Shown here one piece after another: positions 1 to 8,925 of a stretch of 64,000 nucleotides of DNA. The DNA lies in the NCBI RefSeq assembly GCF_019104745.1, contig NZ_JAHRWL010000001.1, positions 968,501-1,032,500 of the forward strand. Reading direction: 5' to 3'. A program made the position numbers and the translations under genes. Each line of letters begins with the position of its first letter. The stretch's first letter is position 1. The DNA comes from Thalassococcus arenae (lineage in GTDB: Bacteria > Pseudomonadota > Alphaproteobacteria > Rhodobacterales > Rhodobacteraceae). The notes beneath the pieces are model-generated. The model was given only the letters and a program-made list of their open reading frames with translations. It had not been told where the DNA came from and did no database searches.

Positions 1-444
1 GCTGCGCGTGCGGATGCCGTTGCCGAGGCCCTGACCGCCGTCGGACTGTCACCGGACGACCGGCACAAGTACATCCACGCCTTTTCCGGTGGCCAGCGTC
101 AGCGCATCGCGATCGCGCGGGCGCTGATCACCCGGCCGGAACTCATCGTCTTCGACGAGGCGGTCTCGGCGCTGGACGTCCGCGTGCGGGCCCAGATCCT
201 CGACCTGATCGCCCGGCTCAGCCGCGAGATCGGCATGGCCTATCTCTTCATCAGTCATGACCTGAGCGTCGTGCGCGGCATCACCGACCGCGTACTGGTG
301 ATGCAGGCCGGCGAGATCGTCGAACAGGGCCCGACCGAAGAGGTTTTCGGAAATCCGGCCCATCCCTATACCCGCGCGCTGATCGCCGCCGCGCCGCACC
401 TGCCCGAGATCGGAGAACGCCATGCTGCCCAACCTGCCGATTGA
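1..444 (+). CDS. Oligopeptide/dipeptide-type ABC transporter ATP-binding protein, C-terminal part
   Basis: Open in frame 1 from the first base, so the 5' part lies outside the window; 147 residues are visible. They hold the ABC signature ([15 protein letters not shown]), Walker B ([12 protein letters not shown]), the H-loop (ISHDLSVV) and the C-terminal [13 protein letters not shown] motif typical of the Opp/Dpp ATPase family. It should energise import of a peptide or similar solute at the inner membrane. The aldehyde dehydrogenase start lies inside its last codons (23-nt overlap), so the importer probably supplies substrate to the catabolic genes that follow. The substrate cannot be told from the sequence. 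Confidence 0.93.
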   Translation, partial: AARADAVAEALTAVGLSPDDRHKYIHAFSGGQRQRIAIARALITRPELIVFDEAVSALDVRVRAQILDLIARLSREIGMAYLFISHDLSVVRGITDRVLVMQAGEIVEQGPTEEVFGNPAHPYTRALIAAAPHLPEIGERHAAQPAD

Positions 445-1864
445 CCCCGCCCGGATGTTCATCGGTGGCGGCTGGATTGACGGGCCCGGCACGCTGCCCT
501 TGACCAACCCGTCAACCGGCGCGGAAATCGGGCGCATCGCCAAGGGCGGTCCAGCCCAGATCGACGCCGCGGTCCAGGCCGCCCAATCCGCGCGCGACGG
601 CGCGTGGGGCAGGACGACCGCGGCCGAGCGCGGGCGCATCCTGATGCGTCTGGCAGGTTTGGTGCAACAGAACGAAGACCTGCTGACCGAACTGGAGGCG
701 CTCGACGTCGGCAAGCCCGTCACCCAGGCGCGGGCGGATGCAAGGGCCCTGGCGCGCTATTGCGAATTCTACGGCGGCGCGGCGGACAAGGTGATGGGGC
801 AGACCATTCCCTATCTCGATGGATACACTGTGTACACGTTGCGCGAGCCACATGGCGTGACCGGGCACATCGTCCCGTGGAACTACCCGATGCAGATCAT
901 CGGCAGATCGGTCGGTGCGGCCCTGGCGATGGGCAATGCCTGCGTTCTGAAACCGGCCGAGGATGCCTGTCTGACCGCGTTGATCTTCGCACATCTGGCA
1001 CACGAGGCCGGGCTGCCCGCAGGGGCGCTGAACGTGGTGCCGGGACTGGGCGCCGAGGCGGGCGCGGCATTGTCGGCGCACCCGGGCATCCAGCATCTGA
1101 GCTTTACCGGTTCGGTCGCCACCGGCGCGGCGGTGCAGATCGCAGCCGGGGCCAACGTGGTGCCGGTGACGCTGGAACTGGGCGGCAAGTCGCCCCAGCT
1201 GGTGTTCGACGATGCCGATCTCGATGCCGCCCTGCCCTTTCTCGTGAATGCCGGGCTGCAGAATGCCGGGCAGACCTGTTCGGCATCCTCGCGCATCCTG
1301 GTGCAGCGCGGAGTTTACGATGCCGTTGCGCAACGCATGGCCGAAGCCTATCGCGCCAAACGCGTCGGCCCGGCATCGGACGACCCCGATATCGGCCCGC
1401 TGATCAACGCCACGCAAAAGGCGCGCGTGCTGGGTTTCCTCGACCGGGCCTCAGACCTGCCTTTGCTCGCGCAGGCCGCTCTGCCGGCCGACCTGCCGCC
1501 CGGCCACTACGTCCCACCCAGCCTGTTCGGGCCGGTGCCGCCCAGCCACCCGCTGGCGCAGGACGAAGTGTTCGGCCCGGTCCAGGTGCTGATCCCGTTC
1601 GACACCGAAGACGAAGCGCTGCACATCGCCAACGGCACCGATTACGGCCTGGTCGCCAGCGTCTGGACCCGCGATGGCGCGCGGCAGATGCGGCTTGCGC
1701 GCAAACTGCGCTCGGGTCAGGTCTTCATCAACAATTACGGCGCGGGCGGCGGGGTGGAACTGCCTTTCGGCGGCACGGGCAAATCCGGCCACGGACGGGA
1801 AAAGGGGTTTGAGGCGCTTTACGGTTTTTCCAGCCTCAAGACCGTGGCGGCCTATCACGGATGA
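422..1864 (+). CDS. NAD(P)-dependent aldehyde dehydrogenase
   Basis: 480 residues, normal ALDH-superfamily length. The cofactor-site block ([20 protein letters not shown]), the general-base Glu in [14 protein letters not shown], the nucleophilic Cys in [14 protein letters not shown] and the C-terminal [20 protein letters not shown] block are all present. It oxidises an aldehyde to the carboxylate with NAD(P)+. The closest feel is the betaine-aldehyde/gamma-aminobutyraldehyde group, but the substrate is not determined. The start overlaps the ABC ATPase gene, and the following hydrolase starts only a few bases after its stop, so this is one operon. Confidence 0.94.
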   Translation: MLPNLPIDPARMFIGGGWIDGPGTLPLTNPSTGAEIGRIAKGGPAQIDAAVQAAQSARDGAWGRTTAAERGRILMRLAGLVQQNEDLLTELEALDVGKPVTQARADARALARYCEFYGGAADKVMGQTIPYLDGYTVYTLREPHGVTGHIVPWNYPMQIIGRSVGAALAMGNACVLKPAEDACLTALIFAHLAHEAGLPAGALNVVPGLGAEAGAALSAHPGIQHLSFTGSVATGAAVQIAAGANVVPVTLELGGKSPQLVFDDADLDAALPFLVNAGLQNAGQTCSASSRILVQRGVYDAVAQRMAEAYRAKRVGPASDDPDIGPLINATQKARVLGFLDRASDLPLLAQAALPADLPPGHYVPPSLFGPVPPSHPLAQDEVFGPVQVLIPFDTEDEALHIANGTDYGLVASVWTRDGARQMRLARKLRSGQVFINNYGAGGGVELPFGGTGKSGHGREKGFEALYGFSSLKTVAAYHG

Positions 1865-1868
1865 TCTC

Positions 1869-2735
1869 GTGTACCTGGTCCTGAACGGCACAAGGCACTT
1901 CATCGACATCGACGGCGCGGGCCTGGTCGCGCAGGGCCCCGCCATGGTGCCGCGCCCGACGATGATCCTGATCCATGGAGGCCCCGGCGCCGACCATTCG
2001 ATCTACAAACCCCAGATGTCGGGCCTGACCGACCTGTGCCAGCTCGTCTACATCGACCTGCGCGGCAACGGGCGCAGCGACGACGGCGACCCTGCGGACT
2101 GGACGCTGGCGCAATGGGGCGATGATATCCGCGCGTTGTGCGACACGCTGGGCATCGTCCGCCCCATCGTCTACGGCGCCTCTTTCGGCGGGGTCGTGGC
2201 ACAGGCCTATGCCACGCGCCACCCCGACCACCCCGGCGCTCTGCTCCTAGGCTCGACCACCGCGCGCACCGATTTCGAAGCGATCTACGCCGCTTTCGCC
2301 GCGCTCGACCCAAAGGCCGGCGAGGTGGCCCGCGCCTATTGGAGCGCCCCCACCCCCGAAAGCCGCCAGGCCTATTTCGAAACCTGCCTGCCGCTCTACG
2401 CGACACGGGGTTTGGACCCGGACATCATGGCTCGGATGATCGTCAAGAACCCTGTTGCGATGCACTACAACGGCCCCGACAACGAACAGGGCCGCTTCGA
2501 TTTCCGTGCCGCACTGGCACAGGTAAGCTGCCCGGCGCTGGTCCTGTCGGGCGAATGCGACCCGATCATGCCGCCGGAATTCGGCCGTGCCTTGGCGCAG
2601 GCCTTGCCGAACAGCCGCTATGCCGAGATCGCCGGCGCCGCGCACATGATCGACCGTGACCGACCCAGGGCCTTTTTCGACGTGGTGCTGGACTTCGTCT
2701 CCGAGGTCGCGCCACTTTGCATCAGCAACGACTGA
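1869..2735 (+). CDS. Alpha/beta hydrolase (proline-iminopeptidase-like)
   Basis: 288 residues from a GTG at 1869, placed 4 bases after the ALDH stop; the longer frame upstream overlaps the ALDH gene and is ignored. Oxyanion-hole motif LIHGGPGADHS, nucleophile elbow YGASFGGVV (G-x-S-x-G), the acid in ECDPIMPP and the late His in AGAAHMIDRD give a complete triad. HGGPG is typical of the proline iminopeptidase/lactonase branch. No signal peptide, so cytoplasmic. Within the operon it likely hydrolyses an ester, lactone or amide intermediate. An ATG at 1944 is a shorter alternative start. Confidence 0.9.
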   Translation: MYLVLNGTRHFIDIDGAGLVAQGPAMVPRPTMILIHGGPGADHSIYKPQMSGLTDLCQLVYIDLRGNGRSDDGDPADWTLAQWGDDIRALCDTLGIVRPIVYGASFGGVVAQAYATRHPDHPGALLLGSTTARTDFEAIYAAFAALDPKAGEVARAYWSAPTPESRQAYFETCLPLYATRGLDPDIMARMIVKNPVAMHYNGPDNEQGRFDFRAALAQVSCPALVLSGECDPIMPPEFGRALAQALPNSRYAEIAGAAHMIDRDRPRAFFDVVLDFVSEVAPLCISND

Positions 2736-2745
2736 GGAATCCGCC

Positions 2746-3435
2746 ATGTTCGAAAATCGCTTCAAGGGCCGCAAGGCCGTGGTCACCGGCGGTGCTTCGG
2801 GCATCGGCGCAGGCATCGCTGCCCGGCTGGCCGCCGAGGGCGCGGACGTCACGATCTGGGACCGCAGTCCGGGCGGACGGGTGATCGACGTCACCGACGC
2901 GGCTGCGGTCGACACGGCGATGACCGACGACGCCCCCGACATCGTCGTCTGTTCCGCCGGGATCACCGGGCCGAACCTGACCACCTGGGATTACCCGGTG
3001 GAGGATTGGCGCGCGGTGTTCGAACTGAACGTGCACGGGCTGTTCTATTGCAACCGCGCCGCCGCCCGGCATCTCAAGGATCGCGGCTGGGGCCGGATCA
3101 TCAACATGGCCTCGGTCGCGGGCAAGGATGGCAATCCGAACGCGCCGGCCTATTCCGCGTCCAAGGCGGCGGTGATCGGGCTGACCAAGTCGCTGGGCAA
3201 GGAACTGGCGACCACCGGCGTCACCGTGAACGCCATCGCGCCCGCTGCCGTTCACACCGCGATCTTCGACCAGATGACCGAGGCACATATCGCCTTCATG
3301 AAATCCAAGATTCCCATGGGCCGGTTCGGCACCGTCGACGAGATTGCCTCGCTGGCCTGCTGGCTGGCGTCGGACGAAGCCAGCTTTTCCACCGGCGCGG
3401 TCTTCGACGCCACCGGCGGGCGCGCGACCTACTGA
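2746..3435 (+). CDS. Short-chain dehydrogenase/reductase (SDR)
   Basis: 229 residues starting at ATG 2746 after a gaggaat ribosome site, 10 bases after the hydrolase stop. Classical SDR: Rossmann glycine motif VVTGGASGIGAGIA near the N-terminus, CSAG in place of NNAG, catalytic Ser in NMASVAGKDG, YSASKAA (YxxxK) and the C-terminal STGAVFDATGG. It oxidises or reduces a hydroxyl/keto group with NAD(P)(H). Shorter than the usual 250 residues because the stretch after the second beta strand is compact. Substrate unknown; it belongs to the 0.4-4.8 kb catabolic operon. Confidence 0.92.
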   Translation: MFENRFKGRKAVVTGGASGIGAGIAARLAAEGADVTIWDRSPGGRVIDVTDAAAVDTAMTDDAPDIVVCSAGITGPNLTTWDYPVEDWRAVFELNVHGLFYCNRAAARHLKDRGWGRIINMASVAGKDGNPNAPAYSASKAAVIGLTKSLGKELATTGVTVNAIAPAAVHTAIFDQMTEAHIAFMKSKIPMGRFGTVDEIASLACWLASDEASFSTGAVFDATGGRATY

Positions 3436-3489
3436 CGCTGGACGCCGCGCGCGGCTTGCGCATAGGCTGAAGCCAAAGGGAGGGCCACC

Positions 3490-4029
3490 ATGAGCAAACC
3501 CGTCGTCTTCATCCTGTTGCTCGGTCTGGCCGCCATCGCGGCGGGCCTGTTCGGCGCGCTGCACAACCAGCTCAGCTATTCCGTGGGCGCCAGCTATTTC
3601 TTCGATCTCAAGTTCGACCAGTTCGGCATCGCAGAAGACGCCCGCAACCGCCTTGGCGCCGCACTGGTCGGTTGGCGGGCGAGCTGGTGGATGGGCATGC
3701 TGCTCGGCTTGCCGGTTTTTCTTCTGGGTCTCTTGCTGATCCGCAAGCCCGGGCATCTGCTGGCCGCCGGGATCGGTGCGATGGGCGTGGTTCTTTTCGC
3801 GGCGCTGCTTTGCGCGATGGGCGGCCTGCTTCTGGGCATGCTTGCGCCGTCGCTGGCCGCCGGGATCGCGCTGCCACAGGGCCTGAGCGATCCAGAGGGC
3901 TTTCTGCGGGCCGCGTTGATGCACGAAGGCGCCTATCTGGGCGGTCTGATCGGCCTTGTCGCGGCGCTCTGGACGATCTGGCGCGCCGCGCGCACCGAAC
4001 GGCACTGGCGCGAGGCGCGCCGATCATGA
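3490..4029 (+). CDS. Conserved membrane protein, four predicted TM helices
   Basis: 179 residues. Hydrophobic stretches at about residues 5-23, 67-85, 93-118 and 149-162 predict four transmembrane helices, with a short exposed loop (about 25-60) containing aromatic residues. Start ATG 3490 has agggaggg just upstream. Its stop overlaps the next SDR gene as ATGA, showing translational coupling. I do not recognise a characterised family; co-transcription with dehydrogenases suggests a membrane role in the same pathway, but function is unknown. Confidence 0.8.
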   Translation: MSKPVVFILLLGLAAIAAGLFGALHNQLSYSVGASYFFDLKFDQFGIAEDARNRLGAALVGWRASWWMGMLLGLPVFLLGLLLIRKPGHLLAAGIGAMGVVLFAALLCAMGGLLLGMLAPSLAAGIALPQGLSDPEGFLRAALMHEGAYLGGLIGLVAALWTIWRAARTERHWREARRS

Positions 4030-4766
4030 GGCTGGACGGCAAGACCGCGATCGTCACCGGGGCCGGGTCCGGGTTCGGCGCCGGGATCGCCCGGCGGTTT
4101 CTGGCCGAAGGCGCGCAGGTGATGATCGCCGACATCAACGGGGACGCGGCGCGCGCCGTGGCTGCGGAATACGGCGGTGTCGCGCAGCACGCGGATGTCT
4201 CGGATGGCGACAGCGTGGGCGCGATGATCGACCGCGCGACCGAGCTTTTCGGTTCGGTCGATATCCTGGTGAACAACGCCGGCACGACCCACTTGCCCGC
4301 CGCCATGGAGGATGTGAGCGAAGTCGATTTCGACCGGGTCTTCGCGGTCAACTGCAAGTCCGTCTACCTTGCCGCACGCGCGCTGGTGCCGCAGATGAAA
4401 GCGCGCAACTCCGGCGCCATTCTCAACATCGCCTCGACCGCCGGGGTCTCGCCCCGCCCGCGGTTGAACTGGTACAACGCGTCCAAGGGCTGGATGATCA
4501 CCGCGACCAAGGCAATGGCCGTGGAACTTGCTCCGTTCGGCATCCGCGTGAATGCGCTTAACCCGGTGGCGGGCGAAACCCCGCTGCTGAAAAGCTTCCT
4601 CGGCGAAGACACCCCCGAGATGCGGGCCAAGTTCCTTGCCACCATTCCGCTGGGCCGGTTCTCGACTCCCGAGGACCTGGCCAATGCCGCGCTCTACCTG
4701 TGCTCGGACGAAGCCAGCATGATCACCGGCGTCTGCATGGAGGTCGATGGCGGCCGCTGCATCTGA
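4026..4766 (+). CDS. Short-chain dehydrogenase/reductase (FabG/glucose-dehydrogenase-like)
   Basis: 246 residues, standard SDR length. TGAGSGFGAGIARRF (cofactor glycine motif), DINGD after beta-2 (Asp suggesting NAD preference), NNAG, catalytic Ser in NIASTAGVS, YNASKGW (YxxxK) and a C-terminal ITGVCMEVDGG. Start ATG 4026 overlaps the preceding stop (ATGA). It is the last gene of the co-directional catabolic unit and is followed by a hairpin at 4800-4819. It probably acts on a hydroxy acid, polyol or sugar. Confidence 0.92.
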   Translation: MRLDGKTAIVTGAGSGFGAGIARRFLAEGAQVMIADINGDAARAVAAEYGGVAQHADVSDGDSVGAMIDRATELFGSVDILVNNAGTTHLPAAMEDVSEVDFDRVFAVNCKSVYLAARALVPQMKARNSGAILNIASTAGVSPRPRLNWYNASKGWMITATKAMAVELAPFGIRVNALNPVAGETPLLKSFLGEDTPEMRAKFLATIPLGRFSTPEDLANAALYLCSDEASMITGVCMEVDGGRCI

Positions 4767-4779
4767 TCCGTTCATCTGG

Positions 4780-4819
4780 CCAGAAATATCCCGGGGAGCG
4801 TGAGGGGCTGGCCCCTCAC
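4780..4819. repeat. REP-like intergenic hairpin element, possible terminator
   Basis: The gap between the SDR and P1 peptidase genes holds an A/T-containing segment (agaaatatcccgggg) followed by a 9-bp inverted repeat with a 2-base loop (gtgaggggc-tg-gcccctcac, 4800-4819). I recall very similar blocks recurring between genes in Rhodobacterales genomes, which would make it a dispersed palindromic repeat rather than a simple terminator; only a weak T-rich tail (ttctttc) follows. Confidence 0.55.
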
Positions 4820-4864
4820 CTTCTTTCAACAAACCTGCGCGGCGCAGCCGCACGATTGGATGAC

Positions 4865-5872
4865 ATGAAACCAGGCCCGAGAAACCTTATCACCGATATC
4901 GCCGGATTGCGGGTCGGCAATGCACAGGATGATCGGGTCAAGACCGGCGTCACCCTGCTCACCGGCGATGGGCCGTTCACGGCTTCTGTCGCCGTCATGG
5001 GTGGCGCACCGGGCACCCGCGAGACCGACCTTCTGGCCCCGGACAAGACTGCGCCCGGCGTCGATGCGCTGGTGTTGTCCGGCGGCAGCGCCTTCGGCCT
5101 TGCCGCGGCGCAGGGGGTCATGGACGCGCTGCATGAACAGGGCCGCGGTTTCGAGGTGTTCTCGGCCCGCGTGCCGATCGTGCCGGCGGCGATCCTCTTC
5201 GACCTTCTGAACGGCGGCGCGAAGGACTGGCGCGACAATCCCTATCCCGCCTTGGGCCGCGCCGCGCTGGACGCCGCGGCCGATGGTTTCGCGCTTGGTT
5301 CGGTGGGCGCCGGGGCGGGCGCGCAGACGGCGCAGCACAAGGGCGGGCTGGGGTCGTCGTCGTTGGTACTGGAGGACGGGATCACCGTGGGCGCTCTGGT
5401 GGCGGTCAACCCGATGGGCAGCGTCACCACGCCGTCGGGCCGGCATTTCTGGGCAGCGCCGTTCGAGATCGGCGCGGAATTCGGCGGCCTCGGCCCCGAT
5501 CCGGCGCCCGGTCTGCAACCCCTGCCCGAAAGTCGCAAGGTTCACGCCATGGCCGCGCTTGGCAACACCACCATCGCCATCGTCGCCACCGATGCGGCAT
5601 TGGACAAGGCACAGTGTCACCGGATGGCGGTTGCCGCGCATGACGGGATCGGCCGGGCGATCCATCCCGCACACAGCCCGATGGACGGCGACCTGGTCTT
5701 TGCCGCATCGACCGGCGCACGGCCGTTGGAGATGCCCGCGATGCAGCTTTCGGAGATCGGCCACGCCGCCAGCCTGTGTCTCGCACGCGCCATCGCCCGC
5801 GCCGTATGGGAAGCGTCCCCGGCACCGAACGACAGCCTGCCGGCTTTGCGGCAGGAGTTGGGGTTGCGCTGA
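4865..5872 (+). CDS. P1 family (S58, DmpA-like) peptidase
   Basis: 335 residues. The opening ITDIAGLRVGNAQD and the GVTLLTGDGP, VLSGGSAFGL and FDLLNGGAKDW blocks are hallmarks of the DmpA/BapA fold. The segment GGLGSSSLVLEDG contains the Gly-Ser bond where these Ntn hydrolases self-cleave to expose the nucleophilic Ser. The family includes aminopeptidases and beta-aminopeptidases; specificity cannot be assigned. No signal peptide. The start was set at ATG 4865 because the family domain begins directly there. It follows a 98-bp gap with a hairpin, so it may have its own promoter. Confidence 0.9.
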   Translation: MKPGPRNLITDIAGLRVGNAQDDRVKTGVTLLTGDGPFTASVAVMGGAPGTRETDLLAPDKTAPGVDALVLSGGSAFGLAAAQGVMDALHEQGRGFEVFSARVPIVPAAILFDLLNGGAKDWRDNPYPALGRAALDAAADGFALGSVGAGAGAQTAQHKGGLGSSSLVLEDGITVGALVAVNPMGSVTTPSGRHFWAAPFEIGAEFGGLGPDPAPGLQPLPESRKVHAMAALGNTTIAIVATDAALDKAQCHRMAVAAHDGIGRAIHPAHSPMDGDLVFAASTGARPLEMPAMQLSEIGHAASLCLARAIARAVWEASPAPNDSLPALRQELGLR

Positions 5873-5932
5873 CGCCGGGCGCGGCGCGCGTGGCGCCGAC
5901 GCGCCATGCGTATTTTCAATAGAGAAGAAGCG

Positions 5933-6724
5933 CTATTTCAGCTTTGGCGGGCGGTCCGGGTCCATGCCTGGGGCGGCGGGTCTGAACACGCGGTCCTGAG
6001 GTGGTTCGGGCAAATCGAAACGCAGCCCGACGCGCGCCAGCGAGGCAGAAAGCGGGTCGCTGGTGCGCAGGAAGACCACGTCGAGCGCGCCGGCGTCGAG
6101 ACCGGAGAAGACCAGCGCCTCGTTGACCGCGCGGGCCAGGCTTGGCTCTGCGCCCGGGACCGCCGCGGCAAAACCCAGCAAATGCCCCTGCGTACCGCCC
6201 GCATAGCGTACCTTTGCCAACCAGGCGCTTCCCGCCAGTCCCGCGGCCAGCGCCAGCTTGGCATCGAGCGCCGCCAGCAAGCGCTCGGGCAGACCGGTCG
6301 GTGCAGAGACTTCTTCGATCGTTGCCTCGGTCTCGTCCGGACCGTGGTCGAGTGTTTCCGCCAACCAGTCGATCGCCTGCGCCGGCAACAGCGTGGCCGA
6401 AGGCGCAACGTCGAGGTTGATGCCCAGCCCCAGGCCCTGACCCGCCAGCAACCGCATGACGATCCGGCCCGACAGGGCGGCATAGGGCACGATGCCACCG
6501 GCGAATTGCGCGAGCCGATCCTCGCGGTCGAAGGCCAGTACGACCGGGCCGTCGCTCAACGAGAACACCGCCGGCTCCACCGCGTCCCCGTCGGCCTCGC
6601 GCGCCAGCATCAGGAACAGTTCACTGTCGGCCAACCGCTCGTAGAAGCGCAGCCGTGCCGCGTCATCGTCGGGCGTGGCGTCGGCGGCGGCAAAGGCGCG
6701 ATCCAGCGCTGTGTCGTCAGTCAT
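5933..6724 (-). CDS. SseB-family protein
   Basis: 263 residues from ATG 6724 (MTDDTALDRAF). An N-terminal domain with LRFYERLADSELFLML and later PVVLAFDREDRLAQF matches the SseB N-terminal domain; the C-terminal half (about 160-240) looks like the SseB C-terminal domain, with SLARAVNEALVF. The family's biochemical role is poorly defined. The gene starts 8 bases inside the end of the upstream glycosylase-like gene, so the two are translationally coupled. The 21 extra upstream codons of the open frame were dropped as they only overlap that gene. Confidence 0.82.
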   Translation of the reverse strand: MTDDTALDRAFAAADATPDDDAARLRFYERLADSELFLMLAREADGDAVEPAVFSLSDGPVVLAFDREDRLAQFAGGIVPYAALSGRIVMRLLAGQGLGLGINLDVAPSATLLPAQAIDWLAETLDHGPDETEATIEEVSAPTGLPERLLAALDAKLALAAGLAGSAWLAKVRYAGGTQGHLLGFAAAVPGAEPSLARAVNEALVFSGLDAGALDVVFLRTSDPLSASLARVGLRFDLPEPPQDRVFRPAAPGMDPDRPPKLK

Positions 6725-7307
6725 CCATGATCTCCCGGACGCGGGCCCGAAGCACTGGCAGAAGGTCGGATTCGAACCAGGCATTGCGTTTCAGCCAAGC
6801 GGTATTGCGCCAGGACGGGTGCGGCAAGGGCAGCGCGCCGGGCAGATGGTCGCGCCAGGCCCGCACGGTCTGGGTCACGCCGGCGCGGCTGCCCACGTGA
6901 TAGCGATGCGCGTAGCCGCCGACATAGAGGCGCAGCCGCACCTCACCCAGGGCCTTCATCACCCGGTCGTGCCAGGTGTCGCGGCAGATCGGTGGTGGCG
7001 GCAGGTCGTTGCCCTTGGTGTCGTAGCCGGGAAAGCAGAAGGCCATGGGTACGATGGCAACGCGGGCCCGGTCGTAGAACGCCTTGCGGTCGAGACCAAG
7101 CCAGTCGCGCAACCGGTCGCCCGAAGGGTCGTCGAACGGGATTCCCGACCCGTGGACCCGCATTCCCGGCGCCTGTCCCGCGATCAGCAGGCGCGCACCG
7201 GGGCGGAACCAGACAACGGGGCGCGGGGCATGGGCGGTTTCGGTCGCCGCGAAGCGTTCGGCGCACAGGCGACAGGCCGCGATCTGGTTGCGCAGGGCAT
7301 CGGACAT
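6717..7307 (-). CDS. Uracil-DNA glycosylase superfamily protein
   Basis: 196 residues. N-terminal ACRLC plus the active-site motif LIAGQAPGMR (GQAPG of the family 4/5-like UDGs), and PLPHPSWRN as the C-terminal motif 2. The usual four-Cys cluster of family 4 enzymes is incomplete: only the CRLC pair is visible near the N-terminus, so iron-sulfur binding is doubtful. It may excise uracil or other deaminated bases, but members of this short subgroup are mostly uncharacterised. It leads a two-gene unit with the SseB-like gene. Confidence 0.85.
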   Translation of the reverse strand: MSDALRNQIAACRLCAERFAATETAHAPRPVVWFRPGARLLIAGQAPGMRVHGSGIPFDDPSGDRLRDWLGLDRKAFYDRARVAIVPMAFCFPGYDTKGNDLPPPPICRDTWHDRVMKALGEVRLRLYVGGYAHRYHVGSRAGVTQTVRAWRDHLPGALPLPHPSWRNTAWLKRNAWFESDLLPVLRARVREIMDD

Positions 7308-7354
7308 GGCGTTAGAGCTAGCGCGTCGCAGTCCCCTGCGCCAGCGGCAGACAC

Positions 7355-7397
7355 TTCGAGACTTGTCGAAATGATTTGCGCCCCGCTTTTCATTTCG
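7355..7397. promoter_or_regulatory. Putative ArsR-type operator/promoter region
   Basis: Two interlocking inverted repeats lie 15-57 bases upstream of the ArsR start: ttcga(N6)tcgaa at 7355-7370 and cgaaatg(N17)catttcg at 7367-7397. Nearby AT-rich tatttct just before the start fits a promoter. ArsR/SmtB repressors bind dyads of this kind near their own promoter, so autoregulation of arsR and the permease is inferred. Confidence 0.5.
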
Positions 7398-7411
7398 ATA
7401 TTTCTAGAACC

Positions 7412-7750
7412 ATGAAACACGATTCGCCCCAGGATATCGCCATCGAAATCGCCGCGTCGAGATTCGCCGCGCTTGGCTCGGAACAACGGCTTGCCGTTCT
7501 GAACGCGTTGGTGCGTGCGGGCAAGGACGGGCTGAGCATCGGCGAACTCGGCGCGCGCGCCGGGGTGACCGGTTCGACCCTGACCCATCACCTGAAGATA
7601 CTCGCGCAGGCCGACCTGGTGACGCAAACGCGTCAGGGCCGCACCATCATCTGCGCCGCCGCCGACTATTCTCAGGTCGAAGACCTGTCCCGTTTCCTGC
7701 TGCGGCAATGCTGTGCCGACAGCCCTTCGAAGGATCACGATCATGGCTGA
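7412..7750 (+). CDS. ArsR/SmtB-family transcriptional regulator
   Basis: 112 residues from ATG 7412. Winged helix-turn-helix with SEQRLAVLNALVRAGKDGLS and recognition region GVTGSTLTHHLKIL, then wing LVTQTRQGRTII. A C-terminal pair of Cys (LLRQCCADS) and DHDHG could form an inducer site, but the classical ELCVCDL motif is absent from the recognition helix. It overlaps the start of the permease gene by 8 bases, so it very likely represses that permease operon in response to a metal, metalloid or redox signal. Confidence 0.9.
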   Translation: MKHDSPQDIAIEIAASRFAALGSEQRLAVLNALVRAGKDGLSIGELGARAGVTGSTLTHHLKILAQADLVTQTRQGRTIICAAADYSQVEDLSRFLLRQCCADSPSKDHDHG

Positions 7751-8774
7751 CACCTCCGGCCTTTCGCCGCAACGGTTTCGCATGCCGAAAATCGACAAGG
7801 CGTGGCTGGCCACGCTGGCCATCCTCGGGCTGGTGGCGCTGCTGGACACGCCGCAATTCTGGCCGACCGTGACCTTTGCCCTCACCGCCCTGGGCAATAC
7901 CGCGCCGTTCATCCTGTTCGCCGTTCTGGCGGTGGCCTATCTCAAGGCAACAGGGGCCGAAACGCTTTTGGCCAAGGCGTTCGAAGGCCGCGAATTGCGG
8001 ATGATCGGCCTGGCGGCGCTGCTGGGCGGGCTGTCGCCGTTCTGTTCCTGCGAGGTCATCCCCTTTATCGCCGCGCTGCTGGCCGTCGGTGCTCCGCTCA
8101 GCGCGGTCATGGCGTTCTGGCTGGCCTCGCCGCTGATGGATCCGGCGATGTTCCTGATCACCTCGGGCACGTTGGGCTGGGATTTCGCCATCGCCAAGAC
8201 GCTGGCGGCCGTCGGGTTGGGCCTGTTCGGCGGGCTGGGCACGATGGTTTTCGCCCAAAGCCCGGTCTTTCGTGATCCGTTGCGCGAAAAGCCCAAGGTC
8301 GGCGGTTGTTGCGGTGTGAAGAAACCCTTTCAGGGTCGGCCCGTTTGGCGCTTCTGGCCCGACGCCGCGCGCCGCACGGCGTTCCGCGACGCTGCTGTCG
8401 AAAACGGTGTCTTCCTGCTGAAATGGTTGCTGCTGGCCTATGTGATCGAAGCGGTGATGCTGCGCTATGTGCCCGCCGACATGATCGCGCAGATTCTGGG
8501 TGGACAGGGCGTCTGGCCGATCTTCCTGGGTGCTCTGGTCGGGGCGCCGGCCTATCTCAACGGCTATGCGGCGGTGCCCCTGGTCGACGCGCTGCTGGCC
8601 CAGGGCATGGCGGATGGCGCGGCCATGAGCTTTGTCATCGCCGGCGGGGTCAGCTGCATTCCCGCCGCCATCGCGGTCTGGGCGCTTGTCAAACCAAGGG
8701 TTTTCGCCGCCTATCTGGCCTTTGCCGTGACCGGCGCGGTGCTGGCCGGGCTGGCCTGGGGCGCGGTGGCCTGA
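7743..8774 (+). CDS. Permease of the PF03773 (ArsP_1-like) family
   Basis: 343 residues with about eight hydrophobic helices in two homologous halves. The first half carries LSPFCSCEVIPF and the second GGVSCIPAA, the Cys-containing signature of the ArsP/YraQ permeases that export organoarsenicals or metals. A central cytosolic loop contains GGCCGVKKPF, an extra Cys pair that could bind a thiophilic ligand. Start ATG 7743 lies within the end of arsR, showing coupled translation. Substrate unproven: trivalent organoarsenical, or Cu/Zn as in related permeases. Confidence 0.88.
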   Translation: MADTSGLSPQRFRMPKIDKAWLATLAILGLVALLDTPQFWPTVTFALTALGNTAPFILFAVLAVAYLKATGAETLLAKAFEGRELRMIGLAALLGGLSPFCSCEVIPFIAALLAVGAPLSAVMAFWLASPLMDPAMFLITSGTLGWDFAIAKTLAAVGLGLFGGLGTMVFAQSPVFRDPLREKPKVGGCCGVKKPFQGRPVWRFWPDAARRTAFRDAAVENGVFLLKWLLLAYVIEAVMLRYVPADMIAQILGGQGVWPIFLGALVGAPAYLNGYAAVPLVDALLAQGMADGAAMSFVIAGGVSCIPAAIAVWALVKPRVFAAYLAFAVTGAVLAGLAWGAVA

Positions 8775-8925
8775 TCTGCCGCCGGGACCGCGCACCGTGC
8801 GTGGCCAATCAAGGCGCAGCGTTGTTATTGTTCCGCCAGCGGGTCATAATGTCGCCGGATTTGGCGCTTAGCGTTCTGTCAACGTCCGCAACAGCCGGGC
8901 GACCAGAACGCGCCGGGGCATCGAG

